A stretch of 33,246 bases of DNA from contig JAKLLB010000047.1 of assembly GCA_023150345.1 (NCBI GenBank), positions 1-33,246 on the forward strand. The letters run 5' to 3'. Shown in pieces: positions 24,512 through 33,246 of the stretch. The stretch's first letter is position 1, and each line of letters opens with the position of its first letter. The notes below the pieces were generated by a model. It searched no databases and was not told where the DNA came from. It saw only the letters and a program-made list of their open reading frames with translations. The position numbers and the translations under genes are program-made. This stretch comes from Aquabacterium sp. GTDB taxonomy: Bacteria; Pseudomonadota; Gammaproteobacteria; Burkholderiales; Burkholderiaceae_C.

Positions 24512-25513
24512 GTGACCGACGTGACCGAGCAACTGTCCGGCGATGATTCACTTGTGCCCACGACCGAAGGGCCGCCCACCCAGGAGCCGGGGCCCCTGCC
24601 AGTGACGCTACCCGTGCTCGCATCGGTTCCGGTACAGGCACACCGCTGCGCCAATTGCCAGGCATCCCTGCCCGATCCCCTGCCGCGCTATTGTGGCCAA
24701 TGCGGCCAGGAAACCCGCCTGCGCCCACCCACGTTGCTGGAGTTCCTGCAGCAGTTCGGCGGCGCCTACTTGTCGACCGAGGGCGCGCTGTGGCGCACCT
24801 TGGCGCTGCTGCTGTGGCCCGGACAGCTCACGCTGGCCTATTTCGCCGGCCGCCGCCGGCACTACGTGCTGCCGCTGCGCCTGTATCTCACCATCAGCGT
24901 GGTCGCCCTGATGACCCTGCGATTTGGTACGTCGTTCGAGCCCGACGTCGGCGTTGACGAGGCCTCCGCAGTGGCCGGCAAGCCCAACGTGCAGATCACG
25001 GCCATCGATCTGGGTCCGGGCAACTGGCGCGCCGGCATCGACGGCGATCGCTTCTTCTGCGAGAAGCTGCCCGAGGAGATGTGCGCGCGCTTGCGCACCC
25101 GGCTCACCAGCGACCCGAAGCAGATGAAGATCCAGATCCAGGAGGCCAAGAACCGATTCCTGGGCCACACCGGAACTGCCATGTTCGTCCTGCTGCCGCT
25201 GTTCGCCTTGTGGCTGAAGCTCCTGTGCTGGGGCAGCCGTCGGCACTACACCGAGCACCTGGTCTTTGCGCTGCACCTGCACGCCTTTTGGTTCGCACTG
25301 GTGGCGCTGGCGGTGCCTTTGACGCGCTGGACGAACGGCACCGGTCCGATACTCGGCCTGCTGGCAATGGCCTACCCACTGGTGGCCATGAACCGCGTGT
25401 ATGGCCAGCGCTGGTGGGCCACGGCGATGCGCGCACTCGCGATTGCCATGCTGCACGGCCTGACCATAGGCCTTGCGCTAGGCGGCGTCCTGCTGGCGAC
25501 GATACTCTTTTAG
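24512..25513 (+). CDS. DUF3667-like zinc-ribbon membrane protein
   Basis: This protein of about 333 residues starts at GTG 24512 (GTG 24521 is also possible; the frame is open from 24440). An N-terminal zinc ribbon C-x2-C...C-x2-C is visible in CANCQASLPDPLPRYCGQCGQ. Then LLEFLQQFGGAYLSTEGALWRTLALLLWPG leads into four to five membrane segments. This matches DUF3667-type proteins, inner-membrane proteins of unknown role. Loops between about 140 and 215 are hydrophilic. It may be read through from the EgtB-like gene (180-bp gap). Confidence 0.78.
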   Translation: MTDVTEQLSGDDSLVPTTEGPPTQEPGPLPVTLPVLASVPVQAHRCANCQASLPDPLPRYCGQCGQETRLRPPTLLEFLQQFGGAYLSTEGALWRTLALLLWPGQLTLAYFAGRRRHYVLPLRLYLTISVVALMTLRFGTSFEPDVGVDEASAVAGKPNVQITAIDLGPGNWRAGIDGDRFFCEKLPEEMCARLRTRLTSDPKQMKIQIQEAKNRFLGHTGTAMFVLLPLFALWLKLLCWGSRRHYTEHLVFALHLHAFWFALVALAVPLTRWTNGTGPILGLLAMAYPLVAMNRVYGQRWWATAMRALAIAMLHGLTIGLALGGVLLATILF

Positions 25514-25533
25514 GGTCCTGGTCGCCTGCAGCC

Positions 25534-25548
25534 CCGGGCTCCGCCCGG
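25534..25548. terminator. hairpin between convergent genes
   Basis: CCGGGC-tcc-GCCCGG, 6-bp stem, lies between the DUF3667-like stop and the convergent AP2-like gene's stop. No T run on either side. Confidence 0.4.
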
Positions 25549-25556
25549 CACGCGAA

Positions 25557-26075
25557 TCAAAGCTTGGCCATCGACTTGCGCTTGGCGGCCGTTGCTTCCT
25601 TCTGGTATTCCTCTTCCGCGGCCTTGCGCAACTCGATGGCGGTGTTCAGCGCCTTCTCGTAGCGTTCCTTGGTGTAGGTGTTCTTGCTCGCGATGTAGAC
25701 GCTGCGCCGCAAAGGCTTCTGGCCGAAGCGGGGCAGGTTCACGGAGAAGCTGCACTCCTGCACCGAACTGCCACGCCGCTGACGCAGGATGGGGCCGCTG
25801 ATGCCCACCGGAAGGTCGTTCTGCTTGTGCGCGCTGACGCGCTTTTGCAGGCCAGTGGGCGCCGGCAGCTTCTTGACACGCGCCCGCAGTTCCACGATGG
25901 CCAGTGCCAGCGCTGCACGTGCGCCCTTGTTGTCGTGGCTGCGATCGGAGAAGAAGCGCGTGGGCGTGCCGTAACGCAACTGCCAGCCGTGCGTGCTGTG
26001 CGAGTCGATGCGCTGGATGTGCTCGGGCACCCGGCAGCGGGTGCCGTAAGGCAGCGTGATGGTGCGGAATTTCAT
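25557..26075 (-). CDS. hypothetical protein with AP2-like C-terminal region
   Basis: This 172-residue basic protein begins MKFRTITLPYGTRCRVPEHI. The C-terminal half (about 105-155) reads ECSFSVNLPRFGQKPLRRSVY followed by TKERYEKALNTAIELRKAAEEEY. This resembles an AP2/ERF-like fold (three strands and a helix), used by phage-type integrases as an arm-binding domain, but no catalytic domain is present. The role is unknown; DNA binding is likely. The tail is Lys/Ala-rich. Confidence 0.72.
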   Translation of the reverse strand: MKFRTITLPYGTRCRVPEHIQRIDSHSTHGWQLRYGTPTRFFSDRSHDNKGARAALALAIVELRARVKKLPAPTGLQKRVSAHKQNDLPVGISGPILRQRRGSSVQECSFSVNLPRFGQKPLRRSVYIASKNTYTKERYEKALNTAIELRKAAEEEYQKEATAAKRKSMAKL

Positions 26076-26349
26076 GGCCGTTCCCCAACGTGTTGAAAGT
26101 CCCTGCGGCCGCCGGTCGCCATCGCCAGCGGTATCGCTTTAGACTATGTTAACCGCTTCCTAACCATCGATGACGCGGGGGTTACACCCATAGCCCCGGA
26201 TGCACCACTACCGCACACCCCGGCTGTTGTCTCGGCGCAACCCCTGGGCTCGCATGTGCGCGGCACCGGCACCCCCGCGTCGCATGACGGACTGGATCGA
26301 CAATACCGCAGCGGCGCTCGGCAGCGCCGGCCACCACGCAGGGTAGCCC

Positions 26350-26733
26350 ATGTCCATGTTCCACAAGGTCGTCCTCTACACCGATACCGACGGGCGCGCG
26401 CGCTTTCGCGACGACTCCGTGCCCCTGACCGAGGGCAAGCCGGAGGCGAGACTGTCGCCGTTGATGCCCAGTGGCGGCTACCAGTTGCGACACAGCCCGG
26501 TGGGCTTTCGCAGCACCTTCCATTGCACGCCGCAACCGCAATGGGTGTTCATCCTGGCCGGGCAGATGGAAATCGGCCTGCAGGATGGGAGCACGCGCGT
26601 GTTCGGCCCGGGCGAGCACTTCTACAGCGCAGACCTGCTGCCTGCCGGCGCAACCTTCGACGCCTCGCATCATGGTCACTGCAGTCGCCAATTGGGGCCT
26701 CTACCCCTGGTCACGCTCTTCCTGCGCGATTGA
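26350..26733 (+). CDS. cupin-fold protein
   Basis: This 127-residue protein has a single cupin barrel with the second-motif signature VFGPGEHFYSADLLPAGATF preceded by PQWVFILAGQMEIGLQDGSTR. Metal ligands of motif 1 (normally H-x-H) are not obvious, so it may be a binding or structural cupin. ATG 26350 is preceded by gggtag. It is convergent with the SDR gene. Confidence 0.8.
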   Translation: MSMFHKVVLYTDTDGRARFRDDSVPLTEGKPEARLSPLMPSGGYQLRHSPVGFRSTFHCTPQPQWVFILAGQMEIGLQDGSTRVFGPGEHFYSADLLPAGATFDASHHGHCSRQLGPLPLVTLFLRD

Positions 26734-26739
26734 GCCGAG

Positions 26740-26762
26740 CCCGGCGCCCAACGGGCGCCGGG
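26740..26762. terminator. bidirectional hairpin terminator
   Basis: CCCGGCGCCC-aac-GGGCGCCGGG, perfect 10-bp stem with 3-nt loop, lies 6 bp after the cupin stop and 9 bp before the SDR stop. It can serve both convergent genes. Confidence 0.7.
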
Positions 26763-26771
26763 TCGTCGCGG

Positions 26772-27680
26772 TCAGCGAACCGCGGCCATCGCCTTGGCGA
26801 TCTCGCGGCTGCCCTGCACCGACCCGTTCTCCGGAACCAGTTCGTCGGTGCGGTCGCACACATGGTCCCAGGCCTGCGCCAGTTGCTCCGGCACCTCGGG
26901 ACCCAGACCCAGGTGCACGCCCTGCGTGAGCGTGATGTGAGCGGCCTCGTAGCCCCCAGCACCGGCGCACACGATGGCACGGGTGGGCGCGCCCTCGCTG
27001 GCCAGCACCAGCATCGCCGGCACCACGGCCTCGGGTGCCAGCGCTGCCAGCACCTGAGGCGGCATCAGGTCCTCGGTCATGCGGGTGTGGGCTGTCGGGG
27101 CCAGGCAATTGACGCGGATGTCATGCTTGGCGCCTTCGAGGGCAAGCGTCTGCATCAGGCCCACCAGCGCCATCTTGGCCGCGCCGTAGTTGGACTGGCC
27201 GAAGTTGCCGTACAGCCCGGTGGACGACGTCGTCATCACGATGCGGCCGTAGCGAGCACCCACCATGTGCGGCCACACGGCCTTGGTGCAGTGCACGGCG
27301 CCCATCAGGTGCACGTCCACCACCAGCCGGAAGTCGTCCAGCGTCATCTTGGCGAATGTCTTGTCGCGCAGGATGCCGGCGTTGTTGACCAGGATGTCGA
27401 CCCGGCCCCAAGTCTGCAGCACCTGGTCGACCATGGCCTGCACGGCCTGAGGGTCGGTCACCGACGCACCGTTCGCAATGGCCTGGCCACCGGCGGCGCG
27501 TATCTCGTCGACGACCGCCTGCGCTGCGGTCGAACTGGAGCCACTGCCATCGCGGGCGCCGCCCAGGTCGTTGACCAGCACCCGCGCGCCGCGGGCGGCC
27601 AGCGCCAGCGCATGCGCCCGGCCGAGGCCGCCTCCGGCTCCCGTGACGATGGCCACACGATCGGTGAACTGCAAGCTCAT
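26772..27680 (-). CDS. SDR-family dehydrogenase (multifunctional-enzyme type 2-like)
   Basis: This 302-residue protein from ATG 27680 (ggaagga upstream; the frame is open to 27704) has the NAD(P) motif TGAGGGLGRAHA, NNAGILRDKTF and the catalytic Ser-Tyr-Lys in TTSSTGLYGNFGQSNYGAAKMAL. The VNDLGGARDGSGSSSTAAQAVVDEIRAAGG stretch is typical of 3-hydroxyacyl-CoA dehydrogenases of peroxisomal MFE-2 type. It probably acts on acyl-CoA substrates in fatty-acid or steroid oxidation. It is divergent from aat, with a 23-bp spacer. Confidence 0.9.
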   Translation of the reverse strand: MSLQFTDRVAIVTGAGGGLGRAHALALAARGARVLVNDLGGARDGSGSSSTAAQAVVDEIRAAGGQAIANGASVTDPQAVQAMVDQVLQTWGRVDILVNNAGILRDKTFAKMTLDDFRLVVDVHLMGAVHCTKAVWPHMVGARYGRIVMTTSSTGLYGNFGQSNYGAAKMALVGLMQTLALEGAKHDIRVNCLAPTAHTRMTEDLMPPQVLAALAPEAVVPAMLVLASEGAPTRAIVCAGAGGYEAAHITLTQGVHLGLGPEVPEQLAQAWDHVCDRTDELVPENGSVQGSREIAKAMAAVR

Positions 27681-27703
27681 GGTAATGAATCCTTCCAACG
27701 ACA

Positions 27704-28534
27704 ATGATCCTGCCTTATACCAAGGACCGCCCAGGACCCCTGCCGCCCGCCATGCCCGGCCTGACTCTGCACTGGATCGACGACGACACGCCGCTGCCGC
27801 CCACGGCCCTGGCCTTGGGACCGCAAAGCGACGCGCCCGGCCTGCTGGCAGCCGGCGGGCACGTCACGGTGGCACGCCTGGAGGAGGCCTACCGCATGGG
27901 CGTGTTCCCGTGGTTCAGCCCGGGTCAGCCCGCGTTGTGGTGGACGCCGGATCCACGGATGGTGCTGCCGGTGACCGAGTTCCGACTGTCCGCATCCATG
28001 CGCAAGACGTTGCGGCGCTTCGTTCGAACGCAAGGTTGCGAGGTGCGGGTCGACAGCGCCTTCGAGCGAGTCATCACCGCCTGCGCCGCAACGGCACGGC
28101 CCGGCCAGAGCGGCACCTGGATCGTGCCCGAGCTGATCGACGCTTACGTGCGGTGGCATCACCTCGGGCGCGTGCACAGCTTCGAGACCTGGATCGACGG
28201 CGAGCTGGCTGGCGGCCTGTACGGCGTTTCGATCGGCCGCATGTTCTTCGGTGAGTCGATGTTCTCGAACCGCACCGACGCGTCCAAGGTCGCGCTTTGT
28301 GCGCTGGTGGCTTTCTGTCGCGCCGAAGGCATCGATCTCATCGATTGCCAGCAGCACACGCGCCACCTTGCGTCGTTCGGGGCGCGGGAGATCCCGCGCG
28401 CGCAGTTCGAGGCCCACCTCGAACGGGTGGTGAGCCGGCCGCCCCCTCGAGCCTGGGCCTATGATTGCCGGATGTGGGCGCAGTTGGGCATCGAACTCGA
28501 CGCCCCAGCCAGCCCGGGAGCCAGGCCCGCGTGA
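27704..28534 (+). CDS. aat: leucyl/phenylalanyl-tRNA--protein transferase
   Basis: This 276-residue protein transfers Leu or Phe from tRNA to N-terminal Arg/Lys of proteins, marking them for ClpAP. Diagnostic stretches are [57 protein letters not shown] and [19 protein letters not shown]. The start could be ATG 27704 or 27752; neither has a clear ribosome binding site. It overlaps bpt by 4 bp. Confidence 0.96.
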   Translation: MILPYTKDRPGPLPPAMPGLTLHWIDDDTPLPPTALALGPQSDAPGLLAAGGHVTVARLEEAYRMGVFPWFSPGQPALWWTPDPRMVLPVTEFRLSASMRKTLRRFVRTQGCEVRVDSAFERVITACAATARPGQSGTWIVPELIDAYVRWHHLGRVHSFETWIDGELAGGLYGVSIGRMFFGESMFSNRTDASKVALCALVAFCRAEGIDLIDCQQHTRHLASFGAREIPRAQFEAHLERVVSRPPPRAWAYDCRMWAQLGIELDAPASPGARPA

Positions 28535-29298
28535 CGCATCCGAAGGAACTACCGCTGTCGTCGCTGCAGTTCTACGCGACGGCGCCCTATCCCTGCAGCT
28601 ACCTGCCCGACCGCCTGGCACGGTCGCAGGTGGCCACGCCCAGCCACCTGATCCACGCCGACGCCTACTCCGGCCTGGTGGCCAACGGCTTTCGGCGCAG
28701 TGGCATGTTCACCTACCGACCCTATTGCGACAGCTGCCGCGCATGCGTGCCGCTGCGCGTGCCGGTGGCCACGTTCCAGCCCACTCGCAGCCAGCGTCGC
28801 GCGCTCAAGCGCCATTCCACGCAGCTGCGCTCGCGCGTGCTGCGGCTGGGATTCATGCCCGAGCATTACGCGCTGTACCTGCGCTACCAGGCCGGCCGCC
28901 ACGCCGGCGGCGGCATGGACCACGACAGCGTCGACCAGTACACGCAGTTCCTGCTGCAGAGCAGGGTCAACTCGCGGCTGGTGGAGTTCCGAGACGCGGT
29001 GGCCGAAGGCACCGGCACGCTGCGCATGGTCACCATCGTCGACGTGCTCAACGACGGCCTGTCGGCCGTCTACACGTTCTACGACCCGCAGTTCAAGGGC
29101 AGTCTCGGCACCTACAGCATCATGTGGCAGATCGAGCAGACCCGTCTGCTCAAGCTGCCCCACGTGTACCTCGGCTACTGGATCGCGGGTAACGACAAGA
29201 TGGGCTACAAGGCCGAGTTCCGGCCGCATCAGGTACTCGAGGATGGCCTTTGGCAATGGGCAGCCGAGCCTGCGGGGCGTGTTTCCGCCCCAGACTGA
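28531..29298 (+). CDS. bpt: aspartate/glutamate leucyltransferase (arginyltransferase-like)
   Basis: This 255-residue protein starts at GTG 28531, overlapping the aat stop (GTGA). Bpt attaches Leu to N-terminal Asp/Glu, extending the N-degron pathway. The Cys cluster [17 protein letters not shown] and the C-terminal [25 protein letters not shown] are diagnostic of the ATE1/Bpt family. aat and bpt form one coupled unit. Confidence 0.96.
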   Translation: MTHPKELPLSSLQFYATAPYPCSYLPDRLARSQVATPSHLIHADAYSGLVANGFRRSGMFTYRPYCDSCRACVPLRVPVATFQPTRSQRRALKRHSTQLRSRVLRLGFMPEHYALYLRYQAGRHAGGGMDHDSVDQYTQFLLQSRVNSRLVEFRDAVAEGTGTLRMVTIVDVLNDGLSAVYTFYDPQFKGSLGTYSIMWQIEQTRLLKLPHVYLGYWIAGNDKMGYKAEFRPHQVLEDGLWQWAAEPAGRVSAPD

Positions 29299-29299
29299 G

Positions 29300-29320
29300 C
29301 GGATGCCCCGGGTGCATCCG
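29300..29320 (+). terminator. hairpin between bpt and ribB
   Basis: CGGATGC-cccgggt-GCATCCG: a perfect 7-bp stem with 7-nt loop lies 1 bp after the bpt stop. Without a T run it may be a weak terminator or an mRNA processing barrier before ribB. Confidence 0.45.
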
Positions 29321-29352
29321 TGGTAACCCTGGGCGCCACCTACAATCCGCCG

Positions 29353-30441
29353 ATGCCTATCTCCCCTGTCCCCGAGCTGGTGGCCGAACTGGCCGCCGGC
29401 CGCATGGTCATCCTCGTCGACGAGGAAGACCGCGAGAATGAGGGCGACCTCGTCCTGGCGGCCGACCACGTCTCGCCCGAGGCCATCAACTTCATGGCCA
29501 AGTATGGCCGCGGGCTGATCTGCCTGACCTTGACGCGCGAGCGCTGCGAGCGGCTGCGGCTTCCGCCGATGACCACGCGCAACGGAGCCGCCCACGGCAC
29601 GGCCTTCACCGTGTCGATCGAAGCCGCAGAAGGCGTGACCACCGGTATTTCGGCGGCCGACCGTGCCCGCACCGTGCAGGCCGCGGTAGGCCGCGATGCC
29701 AGGCCCGCCGATCTGGTGCAGCCGGGCCACATCTTCCCGCTCCAGGCCCAGGATGGCGGCGTGCTCATGCGCGCGGGCCACACCGAGGCAGGCTGCGACC
29801 TCGCCCACATGGCCGGTCTCACGCCGGCTGCGGTGATCTGCGAGATCATGAACGACGACGGCACGATGGCACGGCTGCCCGACCTGCAGCGCTTTGCTGC
29901 CGAGCACGGGCTGAAGATCGGAACCATCGCCGATCTGATCGCGTTCCGCAGCCACAACGAGACCCTGATCGAACGCGCGGGCGAGCGCCTCATCGACACC
30001 GCCCAGGGCCGTTTCCAGTGCACCATTTACCGCGACCGATCCGGCGGGCTGCACCTGTCGCTGCGCCACGGCACCTGGAACGCCGCCGACGTAGTGCCAG
30101 TGCGTGTGCACGAGCCCTTCACGGTGATGGATCTGCTCGACAGCGGCGCCAGCCCGCACTCATGGCCGTTGCCGGCCGCGCTGGCTGCATTGCAGCGCGG
30201 CCCCTGCGGCGTGGCGGTGCTGCTGAACTGCGCCCACGACGTGCAGGCCCTTCTGCCGCAGCTGCTGGGCGAGAGCCCGGCGCCGCGCAGCACGCCGCTG
30301 GACTTGCGCACCTACGGCGTTGGCGCACAGATCTTGCGCGATCAGGGCGTGGCGCGCATGAAGCTCATGGCCAACCCCCGCCGCATGCCCAGCATGGCGG
30401 GCTACGGGCTCGAGGTCACGGGCTTCGTCGCCCCGAACTGA
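29353..30441 (+). CDS. ribB: 3,4-dihydroxy-2-butanone-4-phosphate synthase with degenerate GTP cyclohydrolase II domain (RibBX type)
   Basis: This 362-residue protein starts at ATG 29353 (the frame is open from 29320). The N-terminal RibB domain is intact: [23 protein letters not shown] and [12 protein letters not shown]. It makes 3,4-dihydroxy-2-butanone 4-phosphate for riboflavin. The C-terminal RibA-like domain keeps [25 protein letters not shown] but lacks the zinc-binding Cys motif: after VRVHEPF there is no Cys cluster. It therefore cannot act as GTP cyclohydrolase II, as known for RibBX proteins. A separate ribA is expected elsewhere. Confidence 0.93.
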   Translation: MPISPVPELVAELAAGRMVILVDEEDRENEGDLVLAADHVSPEAINFMAKYGRGLICLTLTRERCERLRLPPMTTRNGAAHGTAFTVSIEAAEGVTTGISAADRARTVQAAVGRDARPADLVQPGHIFPLQAQDGGVLMRAGHTEAGCDLAHMAGLTPAAVICEIMNDDGTMARLPDLQRFAAEHGLKIGTIADLIAFRSHNETLIERAGERLIDTAQGRFQCTIYRDRSGGLHLSLRHGTWNAADVVPVRVHEPFTVMDLLDSGASPHSWPLPAALAALQRGPCGVAVLLNCAHDVQALLPQLLGESPAPRSTPLDLRTYGVGAQILRDQGVARMKLMANPRRMPSMAGYGLEVTGFVAPN

Positions 30442-30486
30442 GGGCGTCGCCGTCGCCCGTCGTCCTCACCATCAGGAAATCCGCTC

Positions 30487-30951
30487 ATGCAGAACGCCGA
30501 CCAGGGCACCAGCGGCAACCTCGACGGCCAGGGGCTGGCCATCGGGATCGTGCAGGCGCGCTTCAACGCCGAGATCACCGACAAGCTCGCCGAGGCCTGT
30601 CTGGCCGAACTGGCCGTGCTCGGGGTGCAGCAACGCCACGTCACCCATGTCACCGTGCCCGGTGCACTCGAAATCGCCGTCGCGCTCAAGGCCATGGCCG
30701 ATAGCGACGACTACGACGCCCTGATCGCCCTGGGCTGCATCATCCGGGGCGAAACCTATCACTTCGAGTTGGTGGCCAACGAGAGCGGCGCCGGTGTCAC
30801 CCGGGTCGCACTGGACCATCAGGTCGCCGTGGCCAATGCCATCCTCACGGTCGAAAACGAGGAGCAGGCCTGGGCCCGCGTGGCCGACAAGGGCCGCGAC
30901 GCCGCACGCGTGGCCGTCGAAATGGCCAACCTGCTGGATGAACTGTCATGA
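30487..30951 (+). CDS. ribH: 6,7-dimethyl-8-ribityllumazine synthase
   Basis: This 154-residue protein condenses the RibB product with 5-amino-6-ribitylaminouracil. Family motifs are [30 protein letters not shown] and [20 protein letters not shown], with the active-site His in ETYHFE. It overlaps nusB by 4 bp (ATGA). Confidence 0.97.
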   Translation: MQNADQGTSGNLDGQGLAIGIVQARFNAEITDKLAEACLAELAVLGVQQRHVTHVTVPGALEIAVALKAMADSDDYDALIALGCIIRGETYHFELVANESGAGVTRVALDHQVAVANAILTVENEEQAWARVADKGRDAARVAVEMANLLDELS

Positions 30952-31439
30952 GCGCCACCACTGGCAAGTCGGCCTCCGGCAAGGCCCCGGTCGGCAAGCC
31001 GCGGCCGAAGTCGCCGCGCCGGCGCTCGCGCGAGTTTGCGCTGCAGGGGCTGTATGAGTGGCTGGTCGGGCGGGCCGACGTTGCCGCAGTCGACACCCAC
31101 ATCCGCGAGCAGGACGGGTTCGACAAGTGCGACAGCGCGCACTTCGATGCACTGCTGGCCGGCTGCATCGACGACGCCTCGGCGCTCGATGCCGTGCTGG
31201 CCCGCCATGTCGACCGCAAGACCACCGATCTGTCGCCCGTGGAACACGCGGTTCTGCTGATCGGCACGTACGAGCTTGCCCATTGCCTGGATGTGCCCTA
31301 CCGCGTCGTCATCAACGAGGCGGTGGAACTGGCCAAGTCGTTCGGCGGTACCGACGGCCACAAATACGTCAATGGCGTGCTCGACAAGGCCGCCGCCGAC
31401 CTCCGGGCTGCCGAGGTGGCGGCCCACAGGCGCGGCTGA
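30948..31439 (+). CDS. nusB: transcription antitermination factor NusB
   Basis: This 163-residue protein has [16 protein letters not shown] and the C-terminal [16 protein letters not shown]...[32 protein letters not shown], characteristic of NusB, which with NusE binds boxA in rRNA transcripts. A Lys/Pro-rich extension of about 25 residues precedes the fold. It is the last gene of the ribB-ribH-nusB unit. Confidence 0.97.
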   Translation: MSATTGKSASGKAPVGKPRPKSPRRRSREFALQGLYEWLVGRADVAAVDTHIREQDGFDKCDSAHFDALLAGCIDDASALDAVLARHVDRKTTDLSPVEHAVLLIGTYELAHCLDVPYRVVINEAVELAKSFGGTDGHKYVNGVLDKAAADLRAAEVAAHRRG

Positions 31440-31468
31440 CGCCAAGGCGCGATCAGCACCAGGCCACC

Positions 31469-32650
31469 ATGAGGCTCGCCCGCCGGCTCGACCACATCGA
31501 GCCCTTCTACGTGATGGAGTGCGCCAAGGCAGCGGCCGAGATCGCCGCCAGCCCGGCCTGCGATCCGGCACGCGGCGGCCAGCCGATGATCTACCTGAAC
31601 ATCGGCGAGCCCGACTTCACCGCCGCGCCGCTGGTGCAGGAGGCCGCGGCACGGGCCATCCGCGACGGCCGTACCCAGTACACCCATGCCACTGGTCTGG
31701 CCGCGCTGCGCCAGCGCCTGTCGCATTGGTATGCGCAGCGGTTCGGGCTGACCGTGCCGGAGCACCGCATCGTGATCACGGCGGGGGCCTCGGCGGCACT
31801 GCAACTGGCCTGCCTGGCGCTCTTCGAGGGCGGCGACGAAGTGCTGATGCCCGACCCGTGCTACCCGTGCAACCGGCACTTCGTGGCGGCGGCCGAAGCC
31901 GTGCCCCGCCTGCTGCCGGCCGGACCCGCACAGCGTTTCCAGCTCGATGCCGATGCCGTGCGCGCTTCTTGGTCGCCCGCCACCCGGGGCGTGCTGCTGG
32001 CATCGCCATCGAACCCGACCGGCACGTCGATCCACCCCGACGAGTTGCGACGCATCGATGCCGTGGTGCGCGGCCACGACGGCCATCTCGTCGTCGACGA
32101 GATCTACCTCGGCCTGGGCTACGACGACACCTACGGCCACAGCGCGCTGGCGCTGGGCGAGCACGTCATCTCGATCAACAGCTTCTCCAAGTACTTCAGC
32201 ATGACGGGCTGGCGCCTGGGCTGGATGGTGCTGCCCGAGGCCCTGGTCGCGCCGGTGGAGCGGCTGGCGCAGAACCTGTTCATCTGCGCGAGCACGGTGG
32301 CGCAGCATGCCGCGCTGGCCTGCTTCGAGCCCGAGTCGTTGGCCGAGTACGAGCGCCGGCGGCTCGAGTTCCGGCGGCGGCGCGACTGGATCGTGCCTCA
32401 GCTCGACCGCCTGGGCCTGGCCGTGGCGGTGCCGCCGGACGGTGCGTTCTACGCCTGGGCCGACTGCAGCGCGCACTCGGCCGACAGCTGGGACCTGTGC
32501 TTCGACCTCATGCGCCGGGCGCATGTCGCCCTGACACCCGGACGCGACTTCGGTCGCCATGACCCGGCACGCTGGCTGCGGTTGTCGTATGCCAGCGCCA
32601 TGCCGCAGTTGCACGAAGCCGTGCATCGGCTCGAACGCGCGTTGGCCTGA
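31469..32650 (+). CDS. PLP-dependent aminotransferase, class I/II
   Basis: This 393-residue enzyme has YLNIGEPDF, Asn182 in SPSNPTGT, Asp210 in VVDEIY and the Schiff-base Lys241 in SFSKYFSMTGWRLGW. This is fold-type I aspartate-aminotransferase-like. The substrate cannot be read. It follows nusB by 29 bp and probably shares the transcript. Confidence 0.93.
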   Translation: MRLARRLDHIEPFYVMECAKAAAEIAASPACDPARGGQPMIYLNIGEPDFTAAPLVQEAAARAIRDGRTQYTHATGLAALRQRLSHWYAQRFGLTVPEHRIVITAGASAALQLACLALFEGGDEVLMPDPCYPCNRHFVAAAEAVPRLLPAGPAQRFQLDADAVRASWSPATRGVLLASPSNPTGTSIHPDELRRIDAVVRGHDGHLVVDEIYLGLGYDDTYGHSALALGEHVISINSFSKYFSMTGWRLGWMVLPEALVAPVERLAQNLFICASTVAQHAALACFEPESLAEYERRRLEFRRRRDWIVPQLDRLGLAVAVPPDGAFYAWADCSAHSADSWDLCFDLMRRAHVALTPGRDFGRHDPARWLRLSYASAMPQLHEAVHRLERALA

Positions 32651-32672
32651 GCGGTTGCCTGCCGGCAGCCGC
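32651..32672 (+). terminator. hairpin after the aminotransferase
   Basis: A 9-bp stem with one T-G pair and loop TGCC directly follows the stop codon. It lacks a clear T run. It would separate the ribB unit from the kinase gene. Confidence 0.35.
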
Positions 32673-32784
32673 GTGACATTTGCCCCGTGCCGCGTGGCGC
32701 AGCCGTGACAACTGGTTAACCGTCGGCAGTACGCCACGCATTTCGAAGCATGATTCGGTGCGTTCGGCCCTAAGCTGGCGGCCT

Positions 32785-33246
32785 GTGAGTACCTCCCGTC
32801 CAGACCCAGCGGGTGCGCCAGCCGGCTTTGCACCCACGCAGATCCTCTCCGACTCGCTGCCCAGCGAGCCGGGACCGGAGGACTGGCCAGGCGCCGACGA
32901 CAGCGCCCCCATCCCGCTGGACCTGGTGCCCCCACCCAACCAGGCCGAGCCCACCATCGGCCACGTGGGCCGCTACGCGCTCAAGCGCCGGCTGGGCGAA
33001 GGCGGCCTGGGGCGCGTGTTCACCGCCTGGGACCCGATCCTGTCGCGCAACCTGGCCATCAAGACGCTGCAGATCGGCGCGGCCGGCGCCGACCGCGAGT
33101 TGCTCGACACGATGATCCTCAACGAGGCGCGTGCGGTGGCCGGGTTGAGCCATCCCAACATCGTCACCGTCTACGACGCAGGGCTGTCCGAACGCGGCGT
33201 GTACATCGCGATGGAAGAGCTGCTCGGCAGCGATCTGCGCGAGATG
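32785..33246 (+). CDS. Ser/Thr protein kinase, N-terminal part (runs off the window)
   Basis: The reading frame from GTG 32785 gives 154 codons to the window end. The first 65 residues are Pro/Asp-rich and unstructured (GPEDWPGADDSAPIPLDLVP). The kinase N-lobe follows: glycine loop RRLGEGGLGRVF, the ATP-binding Lys in AIKTLQIG, and NEARAVAGLSHPNIVTVYDAG, typical of PknB/Hanks-type kinases. The catalytic loop and anything C-terminal are beyond the window. The GTG lacks a clear ribosome binding site, so the start is provisional. Confidence 0.88.
   Translation, partial: MSTSRPDPAGAPAGFAPTQILSDSLPSEPGPEDWPGADDSAPIPLDLVPPPNQAEPTIGHVGRYALKRRLGEGGLGRVFTAWDPILSRNLAIKTLQIGAAGADRELLDTMILNEARAVAGLSHPNIVTVYDAGLSERGVYIAMEELLGSDLREM

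Noticed and set aside
29299-29352. FMN riboswitch before ribB
   Set aside because: The spacer from bpt is only 54 bp and holds just a simple hairpin; no RFN-element conserved segments are seen.
1-33246. CRISPR array
   Set aside because: No regularly spaced short repeats and no cas-like genes anywhere in the window.

Overview
The window reads as a high-GC betaproteobacterial chromosome, most likely Burkholderiales (Comamonadaceae or a related Rubrivivax-like lineage). This is inferred from GC-rich codon use and from the housekeeping runs aat-bpt and ribB(X)-ribH-nusB-aminotransferase. No species is claimed.

Positions 1-15320 are a tRNA-Asn gene with a genomic island integrated in it. The tRNA (1-76) is intact. 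Its last 47 bases plus one more are repeated exactly at 15273-15320, giving a 48-bp direct repeat (attL/attR) that brackets about 15.2 kb. Inside the island, left to right: a MazG-like nucleotide pyrophosphohydrolase with a large nuclease-helicase-S24 peptidase fusion; a truncated proline-rich gene; an IS3-family fragment cut by a complete IS21-family element (istA/istB); an HTH regulator; an AbiE-type toxin-antitoxin operon with a small coupled ORF between its genes; a two-domain VOC protein; an HxlR regulator divergent from a MAPEG protein and a membrane protein; and a leftward cluster of ParD, ParE, an unknown protein and a SWIM zinc-finger protein. I see no integrase in the island. An 18-bp direct repeat lies just inside both ends.

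From 15321 on the DNA looks chromosomal. The native tRNA-Asn terminator follows attR. Next come a membrane-protein gene broken by an in-frame TGA and a divergent TetR regulator with two tandem operators. After that is an AfsR/SARP-like regulator (DNA-binding and BTAD, NB-ARC-like ATPase, TPR). It is followed by a heptamer direct repeat of SARP-box geometry, a 75-aa protein, and an unknown membrane protein. The rest up to 27.7 kb holds an EgtB-like non-heme iron enzyme, a DUF3667-like zinc-ribbon membrane protein, an AP2-like hypothetical, a cupin and an SDR dehydrogenase.

The last part is housekeeping: N-degron transferases aat and bpt (overlapping), riboflavin genes ribB(X) and ribH, nusB, a class I/II aminotransferase, and the start of a Ser/Thr protein kinase that runs off the window.

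The best candidates for something undescribed are the MazG plus nuclease-helicase-S24 pair in the island, the SARP-like regulator with its small ORF and membrane protein, and the SWIM pair beside ParDE.
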